Shown: piece by piece, positions 52,448-60,717 of the stretch
How the letters are laid out: every line of letters starts with the position of its first letter
How positions within the stretch are numbered: position 1 is the stretch's first letter
Source of the DNA: Prauserella marina
Lineage (GTDB): Bacteria; Actinomycetota; Actinomycetes; Mycobacteriales; Pseudonocardiaceae
Assembly (NCBI RefSeq): GCF_002240355.1
Contig: NZ_CP016353.1
Location: 6,239,001 to 6,303,000 of the forward strand
DNA length: 64,000 bases
Direction: 5' to 3'
Program-made: the position numbers and the translations under genes
The notes under the pieces: model-generated
Told to the model about the DNA's origin: nothing
Database searches by the model: none
Seen by the model: only the letters and a program-made list of their open reading frames with translations

Positions 52448-52463
52448 GTCGTACCACGACGTG

Positions 52464-52496
52464 AAAGGGCCTGTTCCCGATGGGAACAGGCCCTTT
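52464..52496. terminator. Bidirectional terminator between ppa and glyA
   Basis: A perfect 15-bp stem (AAAGGGCCTGTTCCC with its complement) and a GAT loop, followed by TTTT on the plus strand and preceded by an A-run that gives U's on the minus strand. It sits between two convergent genes. Confidence 0.92.
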
Positions 52497-52507
52497 TCGC
52501 TTTCCTA

Positions 52508-53779
52508 CTACGCTTCGAGGTAACCGGGAATCGGGTATCCGGCGAGCAGTTCGCGCACCTCGGCCGCGATCGTGCCAAGCGCGGCCTCGTCCTCGGCCGC
52601 CGCGGCCGAAACGGTCCTCGCGATCCACTCGGCGATCTGCGGCTGGTGCTCGGGACGAAGGCCCCTCGTGGTGATGGCGCCGGTGCCGAGCCTGATGCCG
52701 GAAGGATCGAACGGCTTGCGGGGGTCGAACGGCACGGTGTTGTAGTTCAGCTCGATACCGGCCTTGTCGAGCGCCTTCGCGGCAGGCTTGCCTCCGATGT
52801 TCTTGGTGGTGAGGTCGACGAGCAGCAGGTGGTTGTCCGTGCCACCGGACACCAGGTCGAAACCGCGCTCGATCAACGCTTCCGCGAGCGCCTTCGCGTT
52901 GGCGACGATGGCGTGCGCGTACTCGCGGAACTCCGGCTTGGCCGCCTCACCGAGCGCGACGGCGATCGCGGCCGTCGTGTGGTTGTGCGGGCCACCTTGC
53001 AGGCCGGGGAACACGGCCTTGTCGATGGCTTTGGCGTGGTCGGCATCGGTGAGGATCATCGCGCCACGGGGTCCGCGAAGTGTCTTGTGCGTCGTCGTCG
53101 TGATCACCTGCGCGTGGCCGACCGGCGAAGGGTGCGCTCCACCGGCGACGAGACCCGCGATGTGGGCGATGTCGGCGACCAGCACCGCGTCGATCTCACG
53201 GGCGATTTCGGCGAAGGCGGGGAAGTCGATGGTGCGCGGGATGGCGGTGCCGCCCGCGAAGATCAGCTTCGGCCGGTGCTCACGGGCGAGGTCACGAACC
53301 TGGTCGAGGTCGACCCTTCCGGTCTCCTTGCGAACCCCGTAGCGCACGGGCGTGAACCACTTGCCGGTAGCGGAAACCGACCAGCCGTGGGTCAGGTGAC
53401 CGCCGTCGGGCAGTGCCATGCCGAGCACGGGATCGCCAGGCTTGGCGAAGGCGAGGTAGGCGGCGAGGTTCGCGGGAGAACCCGAGTAGGACTGCACGTT
53501 GGCGTGCTCGGCGCCGAAGAGGGCCTTCGCCCTTTCGATCGCCAGCGTCTCGACGGGGTCGACGATCTGCTGGCCCTCGTAGTAGCGCTTGCCCGCGTAG
53601 CCCTCCGAGTACTTGTTGGTGAGTACCGTTCCCGTCGCTTCGAGTACCGCCTGCGAAACGTAGTTCTCCGACGCGATCAACCGGATCTTGTCGTGTTGCC
53701 GGGCTGCCTCCTGCTCGATCAGTCCCGCGATTTCGGGGTCGGCTGCCGTCAGGGAAGGGATCGCTGGCTGGTGGGTCAT
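52508..53779 (-). CDS. glyA: Serine hydroxymethyltransferase
   Basis: A 423-aa PLP enzyme making glycine and 5,10-methylene-THF. The PLP lysine is in [14 protein letters not shown] near residue 235. [24 protein letters not shown] and GTGAITTRG are other conserved blocks. ATG 53779 is preceded by AGGAG. A ZTP riboswitch occupies the leader, tying expression to 10-formyl-THF shortage. Confidence 0.96.
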   Translation of the reverse strand: MTHQPAIPSLTAADPEIAGLIEQEAARQHDKIRLIASENYVSQAVLEATGTVLTNKYSEGYAGKRYYEGQQIVDPVETLAIERAKALFGAEHANVQSYSGSPANLAAYLAFAKPGDPVLGMALPDGGHLTHGWSVSATGKWFTPVRYGVRKETGRVDLDQVRDLAREHRPKLIFAGGTAIPRTIDFPAFAEIAREIDAVLVADIAHIAGLVAGGAHPSPVGHAQVITTTTHKTLRGPRGAMILTDADHAKAIDKAVFPGLQGGPHNHTTAAIAVALGEAAKPEFREYAHAIVANAKALAEALIERGFDLVSGGTDNHLLLVDLTTKNIGGKPAAKALDKAGIELNYNTVPFDPRKPFDPSGIRLGTGAITTRGLRPEHQPQIAEWIARTVSAAAAEDEAALGTIAAEVRELLAGYPIPGYLEA

Positions 53780-53811
53780 GACTGTCACTCCTGGCATAGC
53801 GGCTCACGACC

Positions 53812-53899
53812 GGGGCACCCAGGCGCGCGGTGCCGGCCGCTGGTCTCTCGCTCCCCGGTGGTGCTCCACCTCGATGGCGCCAGTCGCTGCAACTGCGGT
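53812..53899 (-). promoter_or_regulatory. ZTP (pfl) riboswitch in the glyA leader
   Basis: On the minus strand the leader contains GCGACTGGCG, then a hairpin with arms GGTGGAGC and ACCACCGGGGAGCG. After a variable stem follows the second half GCGCGCCTGGGTGCC. These are the conserved blocks of the ZTP/ZMP-sensing pfl RNA. It ends about 33 bases before the start codon. This family commonly precedes glyA, purH and folD in actinobacteria. Confidence 0.87.
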
Positions 53900-53980
53900 C
53901 ATGAGTCTAGTCGACGACCCAACCCGGTCCCACGGTCCGAACTTCACCGTTCGTCCACACCGGACACACCGCGGTGCGGC

Positions 53981-54499
53981 TCAGAGCGGTTCGATGCCTT
54001 CGGCGTGCCTGCGGGCGAGCTGCTGGTAGATCGCGGCATTGTGCTCGACCCACCCCCTCGCCGAGGGAGTGAGCGGCACGAATTTCTTGGCGGGGCTACC
54101 GATGGCGACAACCTCGGAGGGGACCTCGGTACCCGGCGTCACCGTCGCTCCAGCCGCGACGAGCGTCCGCTCCCCGATGACCGCCCCGTCGAGCACGGTG
54201 GCACCGTTGCCGATGAGCACCTGCTCGCCGACGGTGCAGTCATGGACGATGCAGGAGTGACCGACGGTGGCGTTCTTGCCGACCTCGCAGACCCCGTCGC
54301 CGACGTGCAGCACCGAGTTGTCCTGAATGTTGGCCCCCTCTCTGATCACGATGCGACCGAAGTCGGCTCTGATCACGGCCCCGTACCAAACGGAGGCGTC
54401 CTTCTCGACGATCACGTCGCCGATCAGCGTCGCGGTGGGGGCAATCCAGGCGTCGGGGTGCACGGTGGGGCTGACGCCCTCGAAGGCGAACATCGGCAT
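53981..54499 (-). CDS. Gamma-carbonic anhydrase-like hexapeptide-repeat protein
   Basis: A 172-aa left-handed beta-helix protein with about seven hexapeptide turns. The putative metal histidines are in NSVLHVGDG and ATVGHSCIVHD, the spacing found in gamma-class carbonic anhydrases (Cam/YrdA group). Most bacterial members lack proven carbonic anhydrase activity. The gene is upstream of glyA on the same strand, separated by about 200 bp that contains the riboswitch. Confidence 0.82.
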   Translation of the reverse strand: MPMFAFEGVSPTVHPDAWIAPTATLIGDVIVEKDASVWYGAVIRADFGRIVIREGANIQDNSVLHVGDGVCEVGKNATVGHSCIVHDCTVGEQVLIGNGATVLDGAVIGERTLVAAGATVTPGTEVPSEVVAIGSPAKKFVPLTPSARGWVEHNAAIYQQLARRHAEGIEPL

Positions 54500-54571
54500 G
54501 CGGTCACCTTATGACGGCCACCGAAGCAGCGGCCCGGAACACGTCCGATGCCACAAACCCGGCCACGAAAA

Positions 54572-54609
54572 GACCAGGGCCTTCCCGGTTTCCCGAGAAG
54601 GCCCTGGTC
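54572..54609 (-). terminator. Terminator after tRNA-Thr
   Basis: A perfect 13-bp stem (GACCAGGGCCTTC with GAAGGCCCTGGTC), 12-nt loop, followed on the minus strand by TCTTTTCG. It lies 5 bp beyond the tRNA 3' end. Confidence 0.88.
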
Positions 54610-54614
54610 AGAGG

Positions 54615-54691
54615 TGGAGCCGCCTAGGGGAATCGAACCCCTGACCTGCTCATTACGAGTGAGCCGCTCTGGCCGACTGAGCTAAGGCGGC
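54615..54691 (-). tRNA. tRNA-Thr (anticodon CGU)
   Basis: A 77-nt cloverleaf on the minus strand including an encoded CCA. The acceptor is GCCGCCT/AGGCGGC, the D arm TTAGCTCAGTCGGCCAGAGC, the anticodon stem GCTCA/TGAGC with loop CTCGTAA, and the T arm has GGTTCGATTCC. The anticodon CGT reads ACG. Confidence 0.95.
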
Positions 54692-54827
54692 GCGGGGCGA
54701 ACCCGGCTGCCAGTAAGTATAACCATCCATCCGCGCGTCACTTTCCCACCCCGGCGTCGTTAGGTCCGCTATGACACCGGCGTCGCCTCGGGGCCGGGTC
54801 GACTGGTGGTTCTGGAGGACTTGATCT

Positions 54828-56489
54828 ATGCGCCGACGCCTGCCCCGCACGCTGGCCCTCCCCGTCACCGCGGCGGTGCTCGTCCTTTCGGCGACGCCCG
54901 CGATCGGACAGACGATTCCGACGACACCGATCCCCGAACCGACCGATCCGGGTCAGGCCCCGATCACGTCGGAGCCGAATCCGTCGCCGAACGGGAGGGC
55001 CGTCGGTGAGGCCGGAACGGCACTGGGCATGCTGCGCCTGCTCCCCGAGGCCGTGCCCACCGACGCGATCCTGCCTGGACTCGGTGACGAACTGCCCCGG
55101 CAGTCCGCGCTCGAAGGCGGGTTCGGCATCTCCAGCGCGCAGGCCAACTCCGAGGCATACCTTTCCTATGAGCGCTCGATCGCGCAGGCGGCCCCGTTCG
55201 GGATCTCGATCGCGGGCAACGCGCCTCAGCCACCCGGCTCGCTTGTCCAGACCGCACTTCCCGACAACCCCGAGCCCCTGACCACCGGGTTCGCGGCACC
55301 GGAGAATCCGCTGCTGAACGTCAGCGCTCTCAACGGTTCCGCGCACGCGCGCTGGAGCCCGACGGAAGGTCCCTGCGTCGGCACGATCGCCGACGCGAGC
55401 ACGTCGCTCGGCAGCCTTTCGCTGCTCAACGTCGTGCCGACGATGCCGGATCTGAGCAAGCTCAACCAGGCGAGCGGCGACTTGGGCAACGGCCTCGCCT
55501 CACTGGAAGGACCGATGGCGAACCTCGGCGGCCTGCTTTCCGGCGCCGGAGAGGGCCAGCCGAACGCCGACGGCACCGGGTCCGTGCTGAGCATGCCGAA
55601 CACGATGTCGACGCGCTCGGTGGTCAGGCTCGTCGACATCCCCGACAGCGACCGCAAGGCCGTCGAGTCGACCTCGACGATGCAGGCAGCCGACATCAAC
55701 ATCCTCAAAGGCACCCCACTCGGGCTCACGATCAAGGTCGCGAGCCAGCCCACGCTGCGCGTGACGTCGACGGGTGAGAAGGAAACCTCGAAGGTCGAGT
55801 ACACCGCGCCGGTGCTCACGGTCGAGCGCGGTGGCCAGGTGCTGTTCGAACTGGACGCGGCAAATCCGACGAAGGACGTCCCCGTCGGCATTCCGCTCCC
55901 CGGGTTGCAGGACATCCCCGGCTTCGCCGACGTCAAGGACCTTCCCGTCATCGGTGGGGTCGCGGAGCTGGGCAACGGCCTGCTCAAGCCGCTCACCGAC
56001 GCGGCGAGCGGCAAGGTGCTCGATCTCGGCGTGCTGCGGCTCAGCATCGCGGGGCTGACCGAGAAGGGCATGGAGATGGAGGACCCGTTCGGCGGCTTCC
56101 AGCTCGGCGCCTCGGCGAGGCTGCTGGATCTGCAGATCCTGCCGACAAAGGCACTGCGCGACGCGTTGCCGGAGGAGGTCGCGAAGAACCTGCCTTCGTC
56201 GCTGGCCCAGGTGTCGCTCGGCGAGCAGGTCGCCAGGGCGTACGCACCGGAGGGCGGTGTCCAATGTGGATCGTCTGCGCCGCCTTCCGGGCCGCCTGCC
56301 GGTGGCGAACAGCCGAAGGGCCCCGAACCACTCGCACAGACCAGCGCCGCGTACTCGACGGTGCCGATCTTCTGGACGGGCACGGCGATGTTGCTGCTCG
56401 GCGTCGTACTTGTCGCGGGCCTGCCGAACCGCAGGCCGGTCAAGCCCGCGCCGGTGAAGCCCTCACCGAAGCCGCGAGAGGAAGACTGA
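54828..56489 (+). CDS. Exported, C-terminally anchored protein of unknown function
   Basis: A 553-aa protein. The N-terminus has a Sec signal peptide (LALPVTAAVLVLSATPAIG, cleavage near residue 27). The mature part is Gly/Leu/Pro rich without a recognised domain; it contains two Cys (PTEGPCVG and GGVQCGSS) and a Pro-rich stalk. A C-terminal membrane helix (TGTAMLLLGVVLVAGL) and basic tail anchor it with the domain outside. GGAGG is 11 bp before the ATG. I do not recognise the family; a cell-surface structural or choice-of-anchor protein is possible. Confidence 0.72.
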   Translation: MRRRLPRTLALPVTAAVLVLSATPAIGQTIPTTPIPEPTDPGQAPITSEPNPSPNGRAVGEAGTALGMLRLLPEAVPTDAILPGLGDELPRQSALEGGFGISSAQANSEAYLSYERSIAQAAPFGISIAGNAPQPPGSLVQTALPDNPEPLTTGFAAPENPLLNVSALNGSAHARWSPTEGPCVGTIADASTSLGSLSLLNVVPTMPDLSKLNQASGDLGNGLASLEGPMANLGGLLSGAGEGQPNADGTGSVLSMPNTMSTRSVVRLVDIPDSDRKAVESTSTMQAADINILKGTPLGLTIKVASQPTLRVTSTGEKETSKVEYTAPVLTVERGGQVLFELDAANPTKDVPVGIPLPGLQDIPGFADVKDLPVIGGVAELGNGLLKPLTDAASGKVLDLGVLRLSIAGLTEKGMEMEDPFGGFQLGASARLLDLQILPTKALRDALPEEVAKNLPSSLAQVSLGEQVARAYAPEGGVQCGSSAPPSGPPAGGEQPKGPEPLAQTSAAYSTVPIFWTGTAMLLLGVVLVAGLPNRRPVKPAPVKPSPKPREED

Positions 56490-56498
56490 GACACCGGC

Positions 56499-56528
56499 CG
56501 GTCTCCGCTCGAAAGGGCGGAGACCGGT
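56499..56528. terminator. Hairpin between convergent exported-protein gene and holB
   Basis: A perfect 11-bp stem (CCGGTCTCCGC with GCGGAGACCGG) and loop TCGAAAGG, located between two convergent stop codons. Confidence 0.83.
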
Positions 56529-56531
56529 TCC

Positions 56532-57725
56532 TCAGCCCTCGCGCAGCGTGGTCACCATGGCTTCAACCGCGATTCTCGGCTTGACGTTCCACCCGATCGC
56601 GTCCCTACAGGCGAGTACCGCGTCGAGGCGACGCAACGTGGAGGCAGGTGTCCACTGCGCGGCGGCGGTCGCGCTGTCGTCGGCCCGGTCGGGATGGTTG
56701 AGCGTCGCCTCCGCGCCGCTCGCGGTCACCAGTACGTCCCGGTAAAAACCGGCGAGATCGACAAGCGCGAGATCGAGGGTGTCGCGCTGGGTCCTCGTCG
56801 CTCTCGACTTCTGCCGCTTCTCCAGTTGCCTGACCGCGGCGTCGGCAGATCGCTTGGCCGCGGCGACGCCCTTGCCCGTCCCACCGGAACCCATCGCGGT
56901 GCGGAGGGCATCCTGCTCGGCCTCGTCCTTCACCTTGCTCTCGACAGAGGCATCGGCCTCAGCCGTCTTGATCAGCTCGTCGGCGCAGTCGAAAACGTCG
57001 GCTGCTCTGCGAAGACCGAGCGGGATGCGCAGTACGGCCGCACGGCGCCTGCGGGCGTCCTCGTCGGTGGCCAGCCTCCGTGCCCTTCCGACATGACCGC
57101 CGCAGACGGCAGCCGCCCATCGCGCCATGTCCTCTGCGACGCCGTCCCGCTCGATGAGCACCGCGGCAATGGCGTCCGGCTGGGGAGTGCGCAGCGTGAC
57201 GAGCCTGCACCTCGACCTGATGGTCACCGAAACGTCTTCCGGGTGATCGGAAGGGGCGCAGAGCAGAAAGACAGTGCGTTCCGGTGGTTCCTCGACCGCC
57301 TTGAGCAGTGCGTTGGCCGCGCCCTCGGTGAGCCGGTCGGCGTCCTCGATGATCACGACCTGCCACCGGCCCGTCGTCGGCCTGCGAGCGGCGGCCTGCA
57401 CGAGAGCACGCATCTCGGCGACGGAGATCGAAAGCCCCTCCGGAACGACGAGCCGCACATCGGCGTGAGTACCGGCGAGTGCCGTCCGGCATCCCGCGCA
57501 CTCACCGCAGCCGAGGCCGAGACGACACTGCAACGCCGCCGCGAACGTCCTGGCGGCAACCGACCTTCCCGATCCGGGAGGGCCCGTGAACAGCCAGGCA
57601 TGGGTCATGGCTCCTGAGTCGGTCGACTCACCCGACACCAGCGCCGCCGCGGACGTGACTGCGGCGCTCAGCATCTCGACGGCCCTGTCCTGTCCAACGA
57701 CCTGCGACCACACCGGACCGCTCAC
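56532..57725 (-). CDS. holB: DNA polymerase III delta' subunit
   Basis: A 397-aa clamp-loader subunit. It has a AAA fold with altered P-loop GPPGSGRSVAA (Lys replaced by Arg, usual for delta'), the zinc module C-x6-C-x2-C-x2-C (CRLGLGCGECAGC), the VVIIEDADRLTEGAANALLK block and the SRC motif (IRSRC). GTG 57725 overlaps the stop of the MFS/kinase gene by four bases, so both are co-translated, as tmk and holB are in many bacteria. Confidence 0.92.
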   Translation of the reverse strand: MSGPVWSQVVGQDRAVEMLSAAVTSAAALVSGESTDSGAMTHAWLFTGPPGSGRSVAARTFAAALQCRLGLGCGECAGCRTALAGTHADVRLVVPEGLSISVAEMRALVQAAARRPTTGRWQVVIIEDADRLTEGAANALLKAVEEPPERTVFLLCAPSDHPEDVSVTIRSRCRLVTLRTPQPDAIAAVLIERDGVAEDMARWAAAVCGGHVGRARRLATDEDARRRRAAVLRIPLGLRRAADVFDCADELIKTAEADASVESKVKDEAEQDALRTAMGSGGTGKGVAAAKRSADAAVRQLEKRQKSRATRTQRDTLDLALVDLAGFYRDVLVTASGAEATLNHPDRADDSATAAAQWTPASTLRRLDAVLACRDAIGWNVKPRIAVEAMVTTLREG

Positions 57726-59842
57726 TTCGCCTCCGCAACCTCCGTATGGGCAAGCACGGGGAGCTTGCCTGCCATCGCCTCCCGCACCGCGGCGCGCACC
57801 CTGTCGGCGACGTCGTCTTCCGTGCCTTCCGCCTCGACGACCACGTACCGGTCGGGGTTTGCGGCCGCCATCTCGGTCAGCAACTGCTGCACCCGCCAAT
57901 GGTGCTCCGCCGAGGTCTGCGGATGTTCGTCGGGTTCCCCGGTATCGGCGTCGAGCAGCACCGTGAGATCGGGCCGGAGCTTGCCCGTCGCCCAGTCGGC
58001 GAGCCCTTCCAGCTCGGCCGAGTCGAGTCCCGCGACGGCGGAGAGGTGCGCGAGTGGCGAATCGACGAAGCGCTCCATCACCACGATGGCGCCCGAATCC
58101 AAGGCAGGCTGAACATCCCTTTCGATGATGTCGGCTCTGACCGCGGCCGCCGCGAGCGCCTGCGCTCTCGCTCCCGACAGCGACGCCCCGGACACCAGCG
58201 AGGTCAGCCTGCTGTCGTCGAGGGCGGGATCGGCCGCGAGCACGACCTTGCGCGGGCCCTGACCGAGCCATTCCGTGAGCTTCGCGGCCTGGGTGGCCGT
58301 GTCCATGGCCGTCGTACCTTCGAGCGCGATGAGCAGCCCGTTGACCCTGCGTGGCCGCCTGCGGATCACGTTGCGCAGGTCGGCGAGGATCGGTTCAGTG
58401 CGACGCGAGTCCATCTGCCGGTAGGCGATGATGCCGACGAGCGCGGCGAGCAGGCCGCCTCCGAGCAGCACCGGCCTGGTCCCGTCGATCGTGATGACGT
58501 TGCCCCACACCTGCACGTGCCTCGGCTGCACCAGTCCGATGAGCAGTGGCACGGTCGCGGTCGAACCGAAGATGATGATCTTCATCAGGGACTGGTAGAT
58601 CGCGTTGATCCTGCCCCTGATGGAATCGTCGATCTGTGAGCCGATGATCGTCACACCGGTGAGGAACGCCCCGGCCGCGCAGGCTCCGACGACGGCGACC
58701 GCCACCAGCGACACCGCGAGGTGCGGCGAGAGCGCGACCACGATCAGCATGAGCCCCGCCAGCACGATCCCGATGCCGAACAGCCGGTCGTGCGGCAGCC
58801 GTCTCGCCAGCTTCGGGACGCTGGCCAGCCCGGTGGCCGCACCGATGAAGACGGCGACGAACAACAGACCGAACGCGGCGTCACCACCGCCGAGACTGGA
58901 GGAGTAGGGCTTCGCGGAACCGATGACGGCACCACCGGCCGCGAACGCGCCGATCATGCCGATGAGCAGCCCACGAACGAGTGGAGTCGTGCGGATGAAG
59001 CGGAAGGCGTCGCGCACCATGGCGAGAAAGCCGGTGCCCTTCTTCTTTCCTTCCTTCTCTCCGCTTTCGTCGCTTTCCTTCTCCCGCACCGGAGCACGCA
59101 CCCCGTTCGCGGGAACGGGGTGCACGTTGCGCAGCGACAGCTCGGGAATCCTCGTCGCGACGAGGATCGCGCTGGCGAGGTAGAGCAGGCTGTTGATGAC
59201 GATCACCGCATTGGCGACACCGAAGACGCCGAAGACGTCCTTCGGCAGGTTGAGCGCCGTCTGAACACCGGTGAGCACCGAGTAAAGACCGGCACCCGTG
59301 ACCACGGCGATCCCGTAGGTCATCATCATGCCGAGCAGGTTCGCCGTCTCGACCTGATCCGGCCTTCGCAGCAGGTTGGGGACCGCGGCGTCCTTCGATG
59401 GAATCCACATCATCGCGGCCGACCCGACGAGGAAGTTCGCTACGAACAGCCAGATCGGCGTGCCGACCAGCGCGATCGAAAGCAGCAAGCCGAACCGCGC
59501 CAGGTCGGCGATGATCATGACCTTGCGCCGGTCGAACCGGTCGGCCAGCAACCCGCCAAGGGGAGCGAAAAGCAGCCCAGGCAACAGTTGAGTGAGCACC
59601 ACACCGGCGAACGCGAAGTTCTGCGCCATGTAGTTGTCGGTGAATTTCGTGACCAGCCCGGTCAGCGCGAGCAGCGAAAGCCAATCGGCCACGCTACACA
59701 AATAGGTGACGCCCCATAGCCTCCGAAACGGCCTGATCGCGAGCACCCTCCGTGCTCTGCGGACCGTGGACGCCTCTCCCTTGGCCGACGCACCGGCGTC
59801 GGCTTCAGCATTTCCTTGCCCGCCCTCGCTGATGTGCTCCAC
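57722..59842 (-). CDS. MFS membrane domain fused to a degenerate thymidylate-kinase-like domain
   Basis: A 706-aa fusion. Residues 30-490 are a 12-helix MFS domain (LADRFDRRKVMIIADLARF is the MFS loop). From about 500 a dTMP-kinase-like domain follows (GLLIALEGTTAMDTATQAAK ... VVMERFVDSPLAHLS ... LTVLLDADTGEPDEH). The P-loop that should read GxxGxGKS/T is GTTAMDTAT, so the ATP-binding Lys is missing, and the DRY-type motif is ERF. Kinase activity is therefore doubtful. Database entries often call such proteins bifunctional MFS/dTMP kinase. Position before holB is that of tmk, suggesting a tmk that lost function while becoming a regulatory or structural domain. Confidence 0.85.
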   Translation of the reverse strand: MEHISEGGQGNAEADAGASAKGEASTVRRARRVLAIRPFRRLWGVTYLCSVADWLSLLALTGLVTKFTDNYMAQNFAFAGVVLTQLLPGLLFAPLGGLLADRFDRRKVMIIADLARFGLLLSIALVGTPIWLFVANFLVGSAAMMWIPSKDAAVPNLLRRPDQVETANLLGMMMTYGIAVVTGAGLYSVLTGVQTALNLPKDVFGVFGVANAVIVINSLLYLASAILVATRIPELSLRNVHPVPANGVRAPVREKESDESGEKEGKKKGTGFLAMVRDAFRFIRTTPLVRGLLIGMIGAFAAGGAVIGSAKPYSSSLGGGDAAFGLLFVAVFIGAATGLASVPKLARRLPHDRLFGIGIVLAGLMLIVVALSPHLAVSLVAVAVVGACAAGAFLTGVTIIGSQIDDSIRGRINAIYQSLMKIIIFGSTATVPLLIGLVQPRHVQVWGNVITIDGTRPVLLGGGLLAALVGIIAYRQMDSRRTEPILADLRNVIRRRPRRVNGLLIALEGTTAMDTATQAAKLTEWLGQGPRKVVLAADPALDDSRLTSLVSGASLSGARAQALAAAAVRADIIERDVQPALDSGAIVVMERFVDSPLAHLSAVAGLDSAELEGLADWATGKLRPDLTVLLDADTGEPDEHPQTSAEHHWRVQQLLTEMAAANPDRYVVVEAEGTEDDVADRVRAAVREAMAGKLPVLAHTEVAEAK

Positions 59843-59953
59843 CCCATAAACGCCCTGCGCCTCGTGTCGTCAGGGTAGCGCCAAGCAGAAAGGGCTCGCC
59901 GGAGCATCCGGAAAAATACGAACGGTAGTCAGTCAGGTACGAAATGCTGTTGC

Positions 59954-60592
59954 TCAGTTGAAAAGGCCGGTAACGCTTTCCACGAAACTCGCCACGAACT
60001 GAATAGCCAGCAACACGAACACCGCGAGCAGCACGAGCGCGACGGCTAGCCCCGCGGAACCGCTCGTGGGCCTGCGCAGCGCGGGACGCGAAGGGGGCCG
60101 CTCGGCGACGTCCTCGTCCTCGCCTTCACCCTCGCCGCCCTTGGCGGCACGCTTGCCCCTCAACCGCATCACCTGCGGCAGCCACGAAGCCCGGTCCGTC
60201 CACGCCTTGTGCGGCTGCGGGTAGATGCCGGGCGAGTTCGGAATGCCGGCGGGTACCGCCGGCAACTGACCGGTGGTCTCGGCAGCCGTCTCCGGTGGCG
60301 GCTCTGGCGCCTCGACGGCCTCACCCGCCTCGACGGCAGCGGCGGCCTTCTCGACCGAGGCGGAGTCACCGAGATCCACGGGCCGGTCCTCGCCGAGCGC
60401 CGCGTCGACCATGCTGCGCACCATCTCCGGATCGGGAGCGACCGGAGTCGCGATCTGGAACCGCCCGGTGTCGTCGTCTCGGCCCGCGCCGGACCGGACA
60501 CCGTAGTCGGTTCGCCCACCGCTGGGCGAACCGCCAACGGGATCGGTGAAGGCCAGCGGTGGCTCAGGCGCTTGGGTACCGTCGCCGCTCAC
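59954..60592 (-). CDS. Single-pass membrane protein with acidic disordered N-terminus
   Basis: A 212-aa protein, GTG 60592 with AGGAAGGA eight bases upstream. Residues 1-175 are Pro/Ala/Glu-rich and probably disordered, with a conserved-looking core (PDPEMVRSMVDAAL). A basic patch (MRLRGKRAAK) follows, and a C-terminal membrane helix (AGLAVALVLLAVFVLLAIQFV) ends it. This tail-anchored layout leaves the N-terminus in the cytosol. It lies between topA and the MFS/kinase gene. Function unknown. Confidence 0.68.
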   Translation of the reverse strand: MSGDGTQAPEPPLAFTDPVGGSPSGGRTDYGVRSGAGRDDDTGRFQIATPVAPDPEMVRSMVDAALGEDRPVDLGDSASVEKAAAAVEAGEAVEAPEPPPETAAETTGQLPAVPAGIPNSPGIYPQPHKAWTDRASWLPQVMRLRGKRAAKGGEGEGEDEDVAERPPSRPALRRPTSGSAGLAVALVLLAVFVLLAIQFVASFVESVTGLFN

Positions 60593-60717
60593 AACGCGTT
60601 CCTTCCTGCGGGCCGACTTTGCCGTGTCCCAGAGTAGCGAGCCGACAGCGGCGCGCATCCACCAAGAGGGTCCTGGCCCCCATTACCCAGTGTGACGATT
60701 CGGATACGGAACAGTGA

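Noticed and set aside
57722-59842. Annotation as a functional thymidylate kinase (tmk)
   Set aside because: The P-loop lysine and the DR(Y/F) motif are missing; only the fold and the position next to holB support it.
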